Source: Roseiarcus sp963721905 (GTDB lineage: Bacteria; Pseudomonadota; Alphaproteobacteria; Rhizobiales; Beijerinckiaceae). Taken from it: a stretch of DNA of 64,000 bases. Positions within the stretch are counted from its first letter, which is position 1. Each line of letters opens with the position of its first letter. Shown one piece after another: positions 38,354 to 48,113 of the stretch. The DNA lies in assembly GCA_963721905.1 (NCBI GenBank), contig CAVRMF010000026.1:1-64000 (forward strand). The letters run 5' to 3'. A program made the translations under genes and the position numbers. Under the pieces are notes generated by a model that worked only from the letters and a program-made list of their open reading frames with translations, was not told the DNA's origin and made no database searches.

Positions 38354-39664
38354 CTAGTCCCGCCCCCGCTCGTTGCGCAGCCGCGCCCAATAGTCGAGGC
38401 GCTTCCTGAGCTCCCGCTCGAAGCCGCGCTCGACCGGCTCGTAGAGGACTCGGCGCCCGAGCGCGTCGGGCCAGTAGTTCTGGCCGCTGAAGGCGTCGGG
38501 CGCGTCGTGGTCGTATTCGTAGGTTGCGCCGTAGCCCCCGCGCTTCATGAGGCGCGTCGGCGCGTTGAGAATGGTTTTGGGCGGCGTCAGCGAGCCCTCG
38601 GTTTTCGCCAGCGCTTGCGCGGCGCCGAAGGCCTTGTAGAGGGCGTTCGACTTCGGCGCGGTCGCGACATAGACGACGGCCTCGGCGATCGCCAGTTCGC
38701 CCTCGGGACTCCCAAGGAAATCGTAAGCGTCCTTGGCCGCGTTGGCGACGACGAGCGCTTGCGGGTCGGCGAGGCCGATGTCCTCGGAGGCCATGCGCAC
38801 GACGCGGCGCGCGATGAAGAGCGGGTCCTCGCCGGCGTCGAACATGCGCGCGAGATAGTAGAGCGCGGCGTCCGGATCGGAGCCGCGCACGCATTTGTGC
38901 AGCGCCGAGATCAGGTTGTAGTGGCCGTCCTGCGCCTTGTCGTAGATCGGCGCGCGCCGCTGAACGACCTCGACCAGCCGCTGGGGGTCGAGAACCTCGC
39001 CGGGCTGCGTCGCGCGCCAGACTTCTTCGGCGAGGGTCAGGACGGCGCGTCCGTCGCCGTCCGCCATGCCGATCAGCGCCTCCCGGGCCGGTGCATCGAG
39101 CGGCAGCGGCTTTTCCAGAAGACGCTCGGCGCGTTTGAGAAGCGCCTCGAGCGCCTCGGCGGTCAGCGGCCGAAAGACGAGCACGCGCGCGCGGGAGAGA
39201 AGCGCTGCATTCAATTCGAAGGACGGGTTCTCCGTCGTCGCCCCGATCAGCGTCACGGCGCCGTCCTCCATCACCGGCAGGAAGGAATCCTGCTGCGCCC
39301 GGTTGAAGCGATGGATTTCGTCGACGAAGAGGAGCGTGCCCTGCCCTTGCGTGCGGCGCGCCCGCGCGGCGTCGAAGATCTTCTTCAGTTCCGCGACGCC
39401 CGAATGGATCGCTGAGACCTGGACGAAAGCGTCGGCGCGCGCCGCGCCGATCAGCCGCGCGACCGTCGTCTTGCCGCTGCCCGGCGGCCCCCAGAAGATC
39501 ATCGATCCCAGCGTTGGGGACTTAAGAAGACGCGTCAGCACGCCATCTGGTCCGGTCAGATGCTCCTGGCCAGACACCTCGGCGAGCGTCCTCGGCCGCA
39601 GGCGCTCGGCAAGCGGCGGCGGCGGGGGTTCGGCCATCGGACTCGCGTCGTCGAAAAGGCTCAT
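38354..39664 (-). CDS. rarA: replication-associated recombination protein A
   Basis: A 436-residue AAA+ ATPase of the RarA/MgsA/WRNIP1 family, acting at stalled replication forks. Walker A GPPGSGKTT (Lys 65), Walker B FVDEIHRF (Asp 115, Glu 116), sensor-1 region GATTENPSF, and the C-terminal tetramerisation region (YDFLGSPEGELA). The start MSLFDDASP at 39664 has GGAG upstream; the frame also opens at 39784 without support. Intact. Confidence 0.95.
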   Translation of the reverse strand: MSLFDDASPMAEPPPPPLAERLRPRTLAEVSGQEHLTGPDGVLTRLLKSPTLGSMIFWGPPGSGKTTVARLIGAARADAFVQVSAIHSGVAELKKIFDAARARRTQGQGTLLFVDEIHRFNRAQQDSFLPVMEDGAVTLIGATTENPSFELNAALLSRARVLVFRPLTAEALEALLKRAERLLEKPLPLDAPAREALIGMADGDGRAVLTLAEEVWRATQPGEVLDPQRLVEVVQRRAPIYDKAQDGHYNLISALHKCVRGSDPDAALYYLARMFDAGEDPLFIARRVVRMASEDIGLADPQALVVANAAKDAYDFLGSPEGELAIAEAVVYVATAPKSNALYKAFGAAQALAKTEGSLTPPKTILNAPTRLMKRGGYGATYEYDHDAPDAFSGQNYWPDALGRRVLYEPVERGFERELRKRLDYWARLRNERGRD

Positions 39665-39782
39665 CGGGCTCCTTGTCCCGCATGCGGCCGGCCGATGTCC
39701 AGCAGCACGCGGCGACGCAGGCTTGTCCAGAGCGGTCGGGCGCCGCATTCTCTCAGTCCTTCCCACATCGGCGAGACCGTCC

Positions 39783-40967
39783 ATGAGCTCATTCGTGCTG
39801 CCCTACGCCCCCTCCGAGAGCGTGGGCTTTCTCCCGGACCGGCTCGAGCGCCTGACCGCCGTCATGGCCCGCCAGGTCGAGGAGAAGAAGGCGCCCGGCG
39901 TCTCGATGCTGATCGCGCGCCACGGCAAGGTCGCCTATCGCCAATGCCTCGGCGAACTGCGTCCCGGCGGGCCGGCCATGAGCGAGGACGCGATCTTCCG
40001 CATCTATTCGATGACCAAACCGATCGTTTCCGTCGCCGCGATGATGCTGGTTGAAGAGGGGCGCCTTTCGATCGTCGATCCCGTCTCGGCGTACATCCCC
40101 GCCTTTGCGGATGTGAAGGTCGGCGTCGAAAGCGCCGGCCGGCTCGAGCTCGCGCCGCTCAAACGGCCGATCACGATTCAGGACCTGATGCGCCATACCT
40201 CCGGCCTGACCTACGGGTTCACCGGTTTCTCCGCGGTCCAGAAGCTGACCCGCGCCGCCGACGTCGTGAACGGGAACCGGACCCTGGCCGAAAACGTGGA
40301 GGCGATGGCCTCGCTTCCCCTCATGCATCAGCCTGGCGAAGCCTGGGAGTACAGCGTGTCGACGGATGTGCTCGGACGCATCGTCGAGATCATCGAGGGC
40401 GCATCTCTTGGCGAGGCGCTGCGCGCCCAAATCTTCGATCCGCTCAGCATGGCCGATACCGCTTTCTACACCCCGGACGCAAAACTCGCGCGGCGCGCCG
40501 CGCCCTCCTCGTTCGACTTCATGACCGCGGCTGGCGTCGACGGATGCAATGCGACGGCGCCGCCCAAGTTCGAGGCCGGCGGCGGCGGCCTCCTGTCAAC
40601 GCTCAGCGACTATACGCGCTTTGCCGCGATGTTGAACAACGGCGGCGCCTTCGAGGGCGTCCGCATCCTCGGGCCGCGCACGATCGCCTTCATGGCGAGC
40701 GACCATCTCGACCCCAGGGCCGACCGAAGCCATGTCCTGATATGGCCGGGCCATGGCTTCGGGCTCGGTTTCGCGGTGCGCATGGAGCCCGGGCAGGCGC
40801 CGACCCCGGGCAGCGTCGGCGAGTTCTTCTGGGGCGGCATGATGGGCACAGCTTTCTGGGTCTCGCCGCGCAACTCCATGTTCGCCGTCCTGATGGCGCA
40901 GGCGCCGGAATACCGCGAATATTTCCGCGTCTTGTTCCGAAATCTCGTCAGCGCCGCGATCGCCTGA
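39783..40967 (+). CDS. serine hydrolase, beta-lactamase/esterase family
   Basis: A 394-residue protein of the class C beta-lactamase-like family (PF00144). The nucleophile motif SMTK is at 76-79 and the Tyr-Ser-Val of the second motif at 190-192; RHTSGLTYGF is a family landmark. There is no signal peptide, so it is more likely a cytoplasmic esterase or carboxylesterase than a resistance enzyme. ATG 39783 is chosen; the reading frame extends upstream across rarA sequence. Divergent from rarA. Confidence 0.88.
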   Translation: MSSFVLPYAPSESVGFLPDRLERLTAVMARQVEEKKAPGVSMLIARHGKVAYRQCLGELRPGGPAMSEDAIFRIYSMTKPIVSVAAMMLVEEGRLSIVDPVSAYIPAFADVKVGVESAGRLELAPLKRPITIQDLMRHTSGLTYGFTGFSAVQKLTRAADVVNGNRTLAENVEAMASLPLMHQPGEAWEYSVSTDVLGRIVEIIEGASLGEALRAQIFDPLSMADTAFYTPDAKLARRAAPSSFDFMTAAGVDGCNATAPPKFEAGGGGLLSTLSDYTRFAAMLNNGGAFEGVRILGPRTIAFMASDHLDPRADRSHVLIWPGHGFGLGFAVRMEPGQAPTPGSVGEFFWGGMMGTAFWVSPRNSMFAVLMAQAPEYREYFRVLFRNLVSAAIA

Positions 40968-40982
40968 ACGCGGGGGCGAGGC

Positions 40983-41420
40983 TCACCAAACTCCGGTGTT
41001 GGCCATTGAGGCCCAGGGCTCGGCCGGGGGCAGCGAACCGCCCTTTTGGAGGAGCTCGATCGAGATCAAGTCGGGCGTTCGGATGAAGGCCATATGGCCG
41101 TCGCGCGGCGGGCGGTTGATCGTCACCCCGGCCGCTTTCAGCTTGGCGCAGGTCGCGTAGATGTCGTCGACCTGGTAGGCGAGGTGGCCGAAGTTGCGCC
41201 CGCCCGTATAGACCTCCGGGTCCCAGTTATGGGTGAGCTCGACCAGCGGCGCCTGATCCTTACGCGCCCGTTCGACATCGTCTGACGCCGAGAGGAACAC
41301 CAGGGTGTAGCGGCCCTTCTCGTTGTCGAGCCGACGGGTCTCGACAAATCCCATGAGCTCGAAAAATCCGATCGTGGCCTTGAGATCCGTCACGCGGATC
41401 ATCGTGTGAAGGTATTCCAT
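40983..41420 (-). CDS. VOC-family glyoxalase I-like protein
   Basis: A 145-residue vicinal-oxygen-chelate protein. MEYLHTMIRVTDL, FFELMGF, LVELTHNWD and FGHLAYQVDD match lactoylglutathione lyase; His 6, Glu near 60 and His near 78 fit metal ligands. It would detoxify methylglyoxal with glutathione. The start ATG 41420 follows GGAGAGCC. It converges with the serine hydrolase. Confidence 0.88.
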   Translation of the reverse strand: MEYLHTMIRVTDLKATIGFFELMGFVETRRLDNEKGRYTLVFLSASDDVERARKDQAPLVELTHNWDPEVYTGGRNFGHLAYQVDDIYATCAKLKAAGVTINRPPRDGHMAFIRTPDLISIELLQKGGSLPPAEPWASMANTGVW

Positions 41421-41598
41421 GGGGCTCTCCTCGTGGGTTTGGCTCGGCCTCGGCCCGCAGCATAGCGCCTCCGGTGCAGGGGCGCAGCCCCGGATCATTA
41501 GAGAATTGGCGCGGCGCAGCGAGTATCGGGCATCGGCAATTCCCGTTACATCGACAAGCAGGAGCGCGCCCAGCGGCCCGCATCGAGGGGACCACCAC

Positions 41599-42546
41599 AT
41601 GCGAACCGCCTATTGCTTCACCCCGGACCGCACGTTCTTTCCGCCGGCGGTCCGCGCTATCGCCTCGCTGATCGAGGCCGAGCCAGAGGCGGAGCACGAG
41701 ATCTTTCTCGTCTGCGAGTCCAACGATGTCACTCCGGGCTTCGACAGGCTGCCCCGCGCGATCCGAGACCGCATCAAGCTTATGACCCTCGACTTCTCGC
41801 GCTTCGACGCCAAGCTCGCCGGCAAAGGCCGCTTTTCCCGGGCGGTCTTTCGCCGCCTCTTCCTCGACGAGATCCTGCCGGCCGCGATCGAGCGGATCAT
41901 CACCGTCGATTCCGACATGCTGATCGTCCGCCCGGGCCTGTCGCGGCTGGCGGGCTTCGATCTTGGAGGCAAGCCGCTCGCCGCCGCCTACGATATGATC
42001 TTTCTGATGGACTTCAAGGGCGACGATGCGCTGGTGCGTCGGTTTCAGAGATCACGCCGCTCGCTCGGGCTCGCGCTCAAGACGCCCTATTTCAACGCTG
42101 GACTGATGGCGATCGACCGCCTGAGGTGGCGCGCGGAGAAACTGACCGAACGCGTGACCCAAGCGCTTCGTGACGATCCGAAGCGCTTTCCGTTCATGGA
42201 ACAGGATGCGCTCAACGCGACCCTTGCCGGCCGCTTTGTGCCGCTCTCGCCGCGATTCAATTTCATGGGCGATTTCTTCCTCATCGACCTCGAACGCAGG
42301 ATTGAGCCGATCGTGCTCCATTTCGTCAACGCGCCGAAGCCGTGGGAGCTCGCGGAGTGGCGGGGCGAAGCGCGTTTCGCCGAAAACTATCGCGACTGGT
42401 TCGCGGCTTCCCCCTGGCCCGACTGGGCGAAGGCGCCGGAGACGCCGCCCTGGCGGCGCGCGCGGCCGCCGCGGACCCGGCTCCGGCAGGCCTTCGCCGC
42501 GCGCCTCTCGGCATTCCTCGACCAGACCCCGTTCCTCGACCGTTAG
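41599..42546 (+). CDS. glycosyltransferase family 8 protein
   Basis: A 315-residue retaining glycosyltransferase of the GT8 fold. The metal-binding DXD is DSD at 104-106 (ITVDSDMLIV), and FNAGLMAIDR and the C-terminal LHFVNAPKPW (with the ligand His) are typical of LPS or capsule hexosyltransferases. No membrane segment. The donor is probably a UDP-sugar; the acceptor is unknown. Aas follows 76 bp later on the same strand. Confidence 0.88.
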   Translation: MRTAYCFTPDRTFFPPAVRAIASLIEAEPEAEHEIFLVCESNDVTPGFDRLPRAIRDRIKLMTLDFSRFDAKLAGKGRFSRAVFRRLFLDEILPAAIERIITVDSDMLIVRPGLSRLAGFDLGGKPLAAAYDMIFLMDFKGDDALVRRFQRSRRSLGLALKTPYFNAGLMAIDRLRWRAEKLTERVTQALRDDPKRFPFMEQDALNATLAGRFVPLSPRFNFMGDFFLIDLERRIEPIVLHFVNAPKPWELAEWRGEARFAENYRDWFAASPWPDWAKAPETPPWRRARPPRTRLRQAFAARLSAFLDQTPFLDR

Positions 42547-42622
42547 CCGCGCCCGCCCGCTTGACGGCGTCGCCATTTCAGCGTCCCCTCGGCGGCCGCT
42601 TCCAAAAGGACGCGAAGCCATC

Positions 42623-45600
42623 ATGTTCCGCACCTTGATGACCTCGCGGCGGTTCGCGCCGCTGTTCTGGTGCCAGTTCTTCTCGGCCTTCAACGACAAT
42701 TTCGTCCGCAACATGCTGGCGATGCTGATCCTGTTCCGCTTCGGCGGTGAGAACGGCAGCCTTAAGATCCTCTTCGCCACGATGATCTTCGTTCTGCCGG
42801 CGATCCCGCTCTCGGCGCTCGGGGGCGAAATCGCCGACTCGCATGACAAGGCGCTCGTGGCGCGGCGGCTGAAGCTCACGGAAATCGGCGTGCAGATGAT
42901 CGCAGCGGCCGGTTTCGTCTTCTCCTCGCTCGCCCTGCTCTATCTCGCGCTATTCGGGCTCGGCTGCATCGCGGCCCTGTTCGGCCCGATCAAATACGGC
43001 ATTCTGCCCGACCATCTGCGCCGCGAGGAGCTCGTCTCCGGCAATGCGCTGGTGGAGGGCGCGACCTTCGCGGCGATCATCTGCGGGCTCATCGTCGGCG
43101 GCTTCGCGGCGGCGGAGGGCCGCTCGGACTTCAGCGTTGTGGCCCAGCTTGTGGCCGTCGCGCTCGCCTGCTACGCCGCGGCGCGCTTCATCCCGCCGAC
43201 CGGCGTCGGCGCGCCGGGTCTCAAGGTCGACGCAAACGTCTTCGCCTCGACCTGGCGGGTGATCGCCGAGGTGCGCGCCGACGACCGGCAATGGGTCGCG
43301 GCGCTCGGCACGAGCTGGTTCTGGACGGTCGGCGCGATCACGCTGTCGCTCGTGCCGGTGATCATCAAATCGCGGATCGGCGGCGGAATCGACGTCGAGA
43401 TCGCGATCAACCTCTTCTTCGCCATCGGCATCGCCGCGGGCTCGCTCGGCGCGGCAATTCTCTCGCACGGCCGCATCGAGCTTGCGCCCGCGCCGTTCCT
43501 CCTGCTTATCCTCGCTGCGCTCGCGATTCACATGGGCCTTGCGACCCAGGCGATGACGCCGGCCGCCCATGAAGTTCCGCTCGCCGAATTCTTCACGAGC
43601 GCATTCGGCCTGCGCCTCGCGCTCGAAATCCTCCTCTATTCCGCCGCGGCGGGCCTCTTCGTCGTGCCGCTCTTCGCCGCGATCCAGGCCTGGGCGGGCG
43701 AGGACCGGCGCGCGCGCGTCGTCGGCGCCGTCAACGCGCTGAACTACATTTTCATGGTCGGCGGATCGCTCGTGACCATGATCCTCTTGCAGGTCGCGGG
43801 CTTGAGCGAACCGATGGCGCTCGTCGTCCTCGGCGTCGCCAACATTGGCGCCGCGATCTACCTCTTCCGCCGCCTGCCGGCGAATTTCCTGGCCTTTGTC
43901 CTGCGCGTGGTATGGCGCGTGTTCTACCGCCTCGAGGTCCGCGGGCTCGAGACCCTGCCGCCCCCGAGCGCTCACAGCGTCGTCGCCGTCAATCACGTGT
44001 CGTTCCTTGACGCGCCGATCATCCTCTCGCTGATGGACGAGCCACCGGTCTTCGCCATCGACCACGGCATCGCCAAGCGCTGGTGGGTCAAGCCCTTCCT
44101 CCGCCTTGCCGACGCGCGCCCGCTCGACCCGGCAAGGCCGCTCGCCGCCCGCGAGCTCGTCAACGAGGTGCGCGCCGGACGGCGGCTGGTGATTTTTCCC
44201 GAAGGCCGCATCACGCTGACCGGCCCCGTGATGAAACTCTACGACAGCGCGGGCCTCGTCGCCGACAGGAGCAAAGCGCTCGTCACGCCGGTGCGCCTCG
44301 TCGGCCCCGAGCGAACCTATTTCTCACGCCTCGGCGCGGCGCAGGTTGGCCGCAGGCTCTTCCCGAAGATGACGGTGACGTTCCTGCCGCCGGAACGGCT
44401 CAAGGTTCCGCCCGGTCTCCACGGCCGGGCGCGCCGGCATGCCGCCGGCGCCGCGCTCTACGACGTGATGTCGGATCTTATTTTCAGCACCTCCAATATC
44501 CGCCGAACTCTCCACGCCGCGTTCGAGGCGTCGGCCAAGTTGCGAGGCCTCTCGCAGATCGCGGTCCAGGACCCGCTTGGCGGCGCCCTCACATTGCGCA
44601 TGTTTCGCATCGGCGTCGGCGTGCTCGCGCGGAAGCTCGCCCTGATCTCGACGCCGGGCGAGATCATCGGCGTCATGCTGCCCAACGCCAACGGCGCGGC
44701 GGTGACCTTCATGGCGTTGCAGGCCACGGGCCGCGTGCCGGCGATGCTCAACTTCACCGCCGGCGCGCACAATCTCGTCGCCGCCTGCGAGACGGCGAAA
44801 ATCAATACCGTGCTGACTTCGCGCGTCTTCGTCGACAAGGGCAATCTCGCGCCGGTCGTCGAGGCGCTTTCGGACGTGGCGCGCATCGTCTGGCTCGAGG
44901 ACGTGCGCGAGAGCGCAACGCGGATGGACAAGCTCCGCGCGGCGCTGACTGCCGGCCGCGCGTTCGAGCACCGCGAGCCGGACGAGCCGGCGGTCGTGCT
45001 CTTCACCTCGGGTTCTGAGGGCGTGCCGAAGGGGGTCGCGCTGTCGCACGCCAACATCCTCGCCAATATCGCGCAGATCGACGCGCGCTTCGACATGACG
45101 ATGATGGACGTCGTCTTCAACCCGCTGCCGATCTTTCACGCCTTCGGGCTCACGGGCGGGCTTCTGCTCGGCCTCATCGGCGCGATGCGGGTCTATCTCT
45201 ATCCGACGCCGCTGCACTACCGGCAAATTCCCGAGCTGATCTACGGCAACAACGCCACCGTGCTGCTCGGCGCCGACACGTTTCTCGCCGGCTACGCGCG
45301 CTCGGCCAACGCATACGACTTCCGCTCATTGCGCTACGTGATCGCCGGCGCCGAGCCGGTCAAGGCCGAGACGCGTCGCATCTATATGGAGAAATTCGGC
45401 CTCCGAATTCTCGAGGGCTATGGCGTGACCGAGGGCTCGCCGGTCATCGCCGTCAACACGCCGATGTTCAACAAGATCGGAACTGTCGGAAAGCTCCTGC
45501 CCTTCATCGTGCCCCGGTTCGAACACGTGCCCGGCATCGACGAAGGCGGGCGGCTGCTGGTCAGCGGCCCCAACATCATGATCGGCTATTACCGCGCCGA

Positions 45601-46012
45601 CGATCCGGGCGAACTCGAGCGACCTTTGAGCGGCTGGCACGACACCGGCGACATCGTGGTGATCGACGCCGAGGGCTTCGTCACGATCAAGGGACGCGCC
45701 AAGCGCTTCGCCAAGATCGCCGGCGAGCTCATCTCGCTCGGCGCCGTCGAGGACCTCGTCTCGGGCCTCTGGCCGGACGACGTCGTCGCGGTCGTCGCCG
45801 CACCCGACCCGAAGAAGGGCGAGCGGCTGATCCTCGCCACCGCGAGGCCGGGCGCGACCAAGCTCGAGGTCCAGACCTGGATGAAGATCAAGGGCGCCTC
45901 GGCGCTGATGGTTCCGGACTCGGTCGTCGTTCTCGAGGCGATCCCGCTGCTCGGCTCGGGCAAGACCGATTACATCGCGCTCGCCAAGGCGCTGCGCGAG
46001 CGGGGGGCGTGA
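42623..46012 (+). CDS. aas: fused lysophospholipid transporter, acyltransferase and acyl-ACP synthetase
   Basis: A 1129-residue three-part membrane protein. Residues 1-410 are an LplT-like MFS domain with about 12 helices. The PlsC acyltransferase domain carries NHVSFLD (His 458, Asp 463) and FPEGR at about 525. The C-terminal ANL ligase has the ATP motif LFTSGSEGVPKG at about 792 and ends with SGKTDYIAL, holding the catalytic Lys. Together it would flip lysophospholipid inward, activate a fatty acid to acyl-ACP and re-acylate the lipid. Such LplT-Aas fusions are known in Alphaproteobacteria. Intact over 3.4 kb. Confidence 0.92.
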   Translation: MFRTLMTSRRFAPLFWCQFFSAFNDNFVRNMLAMLILFRFGGENGSLKILFATMIFVLPAIPLSALGGEIADSHDKALVARRLKLTEIGVQMIAAAGFVFSSLALLYLALFGLGCIAALFGPIKYGILPDHLRREELVSGNALVEGATFAAIICGLIVGGFAAAEGRSDFSVVAQLVAVALACYAAARFIPPTGVGAPGLKVDANVFASTWRVIAEVRADDRQWVAALGTSWFWTVGAITLSLVPVIIKSRIGGGIDVEIAINLFFAIGIAAGSLGAAILSHGRIELAPAPFLLLILAALAIHMGLATQAMTPAAHEVPLAEFFTSAFGLRLALEILLYSAAAGLFVVPLFAAIQAWAGEDRRARVVGAVNALNYIFMVGGSLVTMILLQVAGLSEPMALVVLGVANIGAAIYLFRRLPANFLAFVLRVVWRVFYRLEVRGLETLPPPSAHSVVAVNHVSFLDAPIILSLMDEPPVFAIDHGIAKRWWVKPFLRLADARPLDPARPLAARELVNEVRAGRRLVIFPEGRITLTGPVMKLYDSAGLVADRSKALVTPVRLVGPERTYFSRLGAAQVGRRLFPKMTVTFLPPERLKVPPGLHGRARRHAAGAALYDVMSDLIFSTSNIRRTLHAAFEASAKLRGLSQIAVQDPLGGALTLRMFRIGVGVLARKLALISTPGEIIGVMLPNANGAAVTFMALQATGRVPAMLNFTAGAHNLVAACETAKINTVLTSRVFVDKGNLAPVVEALSDVARIVWLEDVRESATRMDKLRAALTAGRAFEHREPDEPAVVLFTSGSEGVPKGVALSHANILANIAQIDARFDMTMMDVVFNPLPIFHAFGLTGGLLLGLIGAMRVYLYPTPLHYRQIPELIYGNNATVLLGADTFLAGYARSANAYDFRSLRYVIAGAEPVKAETRRIYMEKFGLRILEGYGVTEGSPVIAVNTPMFNKIGTVGKLLPFIVPRFEHVPGIDEGGRLLVSGPNIMIGYYRADDPGELERPLSGWHDTGDIVVIDAEGFVTIKGRAKRFAKIAGELISLGAVEDLVSGLWPDDVVAVVAAPDPKKGERLILATARPGATKLEVQTWMKIKGASALMVPDSVVVLEAIPLLGSGKTDYIALAKALRERGA

Positions 46013-46020
46013 GAGGGTCT

Positions 46021-46176
46021 CCCTGCTAGCAGGGAGGAAACAGGGGGAATCGCCAATCTTCAGCCGGATTTTGCGCTAAAAGATCTATGATTCCAGTGAC
46101 TTGCATGAAAAGTGGACATACGACCGAACAGGACGATAACAGCGCGATAATTCGCGGTTATCAGGGAGAAAACAGG
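46021..46176 (+). repeat. AACAGG-rich repeat, copy C
   Basis: 156 bp beginning CCCTGCTAGCAGGG, followed by GAGGAAACAGGGGGAATCGCC, a central GATTCCAGT, then GAACAGGACGATAACAGC and GCGATAATTCGCGGTTATC, and ending AACAGG. It starts 8 bases after the aas stop. Copy B shares both ends and the GATTCCA core. Confidence 0.8.
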
Positions 46177-46285
46177 TGAAGGCCGAGCGATAACGAGCGC
46201 GGCTCCAAGGGGCCGCGCCCCGGCATTTGCCTTGTCGGCGATGGCGGCGCATGACAGGTTGGACGATGAGGTGACGGACAAATTC

Positions 46286-46741
46286 TCATGGGGCGGGCGA
46301 ATTCTCATCGGGCGGAAATGTCGCAAAGCGGGCGATCGACCATTTTCCGTCCGGCTGCCGGCGGAAGACGTCGACGCCGGGCTCGTGCGAAACGCGCGCC
46401 GCCCCGCCCTCAGTCTCGGCGACGTTCCAGATGAGCCTGACGACGGCGAGATCGCCGCTCACGATGATCTCCTCAATGTCCGGCGCGTCGAGCATGGTTT
46501 TGCCGCGATCGGCGAGCGCCGCCGCGATCCGCTTGCAGACCGCCTCGCGACCGTTGTCCGGCCGGCCGCGCATGGTCGAGACGAGGTCGGACGCGAAAAT
46601 ATCGCAAGCGCCGGCCACATCGCGCGCGTTGAACGCGGCGGTAAAATCCCGGAGCCGCGCCGCGATCGCCGCCTGGTCGGCCTCGGCGTCCGCCCGCGCC
46701 GAACCGATCCCCATCAAAGCCATGAGGAGGGGGGGCCGCAT
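46286..46741 (-). CDS. exported SnoaL/NTF2-like protein
   Basis: A 151-residue protein with a short signal peptide (MRPPLLMALMGIGSARA) and one DUF4440/SgcJ-type NTF2 fold: QAAIAARLRDFTAAFNARDV, DIFASDLVSTMRGRP, and VSHEPGVDVFRRQPDGKWSI. The role is unknown; such folds bind small ligands. The frame extends to 46888 but the start at 46741 gives the signal peptide and has GGCGGG upstream. Confidence 0.75.
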   Translation of the reverse strand: MRPPLLMALMGIGSARADAEADQAAIAARLRDFTAAFNARDVAGACDIFASDLVSTMRGRPDNGREAVCKRIAAALADRGKTMLDAPDIEEIIVSGDLAVVRLIWNVAETEGGAARVSHEPGVDVFRRQPDGKWSIARFATFPPDENSPAP

Positions 46742-46959
46742 GACCCGCCAAAATGAACCGGCGCTTCCTCTGAGCGGACCATTCCGTCTCCCAGACCCGG
46801 CTGTTCCTACGACGCCACGATGGTTTACGCCAGATGTGGCGGCGGCCAAATCCGGTCGCAAACCATGCCTGCCTTGCCCCTCTCGCATCGATGTGCGACG
46901 CTTGTCGCGGCGACATGACCCGAGCGAATCCGGCCTCGATCGCCACAGGGAGGACGCCC

Positions 46960-47892
46960 ATGATCGGGACGCTTACGCGACTGCTGTGTCTTGCGCTCTT
47001 TGCGCTCATTTTGCCGTTCGGCGCCGAAGCGAAAACATTCTACTGGATCTCGCACGGATCCCCAGCCGATCCGGTCTGGACCTATTTCCTCGCCGGCGCG
47101 AACTTGTGGGCGAAGGACACCGGCCAAACCGTCAAGACCTCGTTCCACAACGGCGACGTTCCGTCCCAGCAGGAGGCGATCCGCGCTGCAATCGCCGCCA
47201 AGGCCGACGCCATCGTTACGACGAGCCCCGACCCGGGCAGCCTCGTCGACGTCGTCAAGGAAGCGCGCGCGGCCGGAATCCCGGTCATCAATTTCAATAC
47301 GCCAGACGCGAAAGTGAACTTCAACGCCTATGTCGGCGTCGATCTCGCGGTCGTCGGCAAGGCCTGGGCGCAGTATCTCGTCGACCACGGCCTGGTGAAG
47401 TCGGGCGATTTCGTCTGGATGCCGGTCGAGGTTCCGGGCGCGAGCTACGGCGTCGAGGAGGAGAAGGCGATCGCGACGGTGTTCAAGCCGCTCAACATCA
47501 CCTGGGAAGTCACCGACTCAACGCTCGATCAGGCGAACGTCATCTCCCGCATGAGCGACTACCTCACCGCCAACCGCAAGAAGATCAAGGCGATCATCGG
47601 ACTCGGCGATCTCGTCACCGGTTCGATCAAGCGCGTCTTCGATCAGGTCGGCGTCAAGCCGGGCGAGATTCCGGTCGTCGGCTGGGGCAATTCGCAAGAC
47701 ACCACGGGCGAAGTGATGTCGGGCTATGTCAACGCCGGCATGTGGCAGGACCCTCAAGCGACGAGCTACATGGCGCTCTCGGTCGCCAATATGGCGACGG
47801 ACGGCATTCCGCCCGGATTCAACATCACGACCGGCGCGCTTTACGGCAAGGACACCGCGGGGGTCTACGACAAGATCCTGTCGGGCAAGTAG
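46960..47892 (+). CDS. sugar ABC transporter periplasmic binding protein
   Basis: A 310-residue type-I periplasmic binding protein (RbsB/XylF-like). The signal peptide is 1-24 (ending GAEA) and the mature start is KTFYWISHGSPADP. The hallmark AIVTTSPDPGSLVDVV, a ligand-loop region NFNTPD and GWGNSQDT follow. AGGGAGGA lies just before ATG 46960. It is the first gene of a carbohydrate-uptake operon, with permease and ATPase downstream after a 287-bp gap containing two nested palindromes. The ligand is probably a monosaccharide or polyol. Confidence 0.9.
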   Translation: MIGTLTRLLCLALFALILPFGAEAKTFYWISHGSPADPVWTYFLAGANLWAKDTGQTVKTSFHNGDVPSQQEAIRAAIAAKADAIVTTSPDPGSLVDVVKEARAAGIPVINFNTPDAKVNFNAYVGVDLAVVGKAWAQYLVDHGLVKSGDFVWMPVEVPGASYGVEEEKAIATVFKPLNITWEVTDSTLDQANVISRMSDYLTANRKKIKAIIGLGDLVTGSIKRVFDQVGVKPGEIPVVGWGNSQDTTGEVMSGYVNAGMWQDPQATSYMALSVANMATDGIPPGFNITTGALYGKDTAGVYDKILSGK

Positions 47893-47905
47893 ACGCACCG
47901 CGCGG

Positions 47906-47970
47906 CCCCCTCTCCTCGAAGGGCGTTCGCAAGAACGCCCGTCTCCCGACGGGCTATGGCGGGAGAGGGG
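47906..47970. repeat. nested palindrome, copy 1 (double hairpin in CCCTCTCC host)
   Basis: The outer arms are CCCCCTCTCC (left) and GGGAGAGGGG (right). Between them is a module: GGGCGTTC, loop GCAA, GAACGCCC, then GTCTCCCGACGGGCTATGG. The second hairpin (GCCCGTC / GACGGGC) shares its left arm with the right arm of the first, so the two are alternatives. It lies 14 bp after the binding-protein stop. Confidence 0.8.
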
Positions 47971-48051
47971 TTGGGGGTGAGGGGTCGGCGGGCAACAGAT
48001 CAAGGTGAGCGCCTTTCGGCGCGAACCCCTCATCCGTCGCCTTCGGAGACA

Positions 48052-48113
48052 CCTTCTCCCGCCGTAGGGCGTTCGCAAGAACGCCCGTCTAACGACGGGC
48101 TATGGGGGAGAAG
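48052..48113. repeat. nested palindrome, copy 2 (double hairpin in CTTCTCCC host)
   Basis: The outer arms CCTTCTCCCGCC and GGGGGAGAAGG enclose the same module as at 47918, here GGGCGTTC, GCAA, GAACGCCC, GTCTAACGACGGGCTATGG. Only the loop of the second hairpin differs (CC replaced by AA). It is the second copy in the gap between binding protein and permease genes. Confidence 0.8.

Noticed and set aside
42950..44065. 371-codon minus-strand frame opposite aas
   Set aside because: Highly charged, low-complexity antisense translation within an intact gene.
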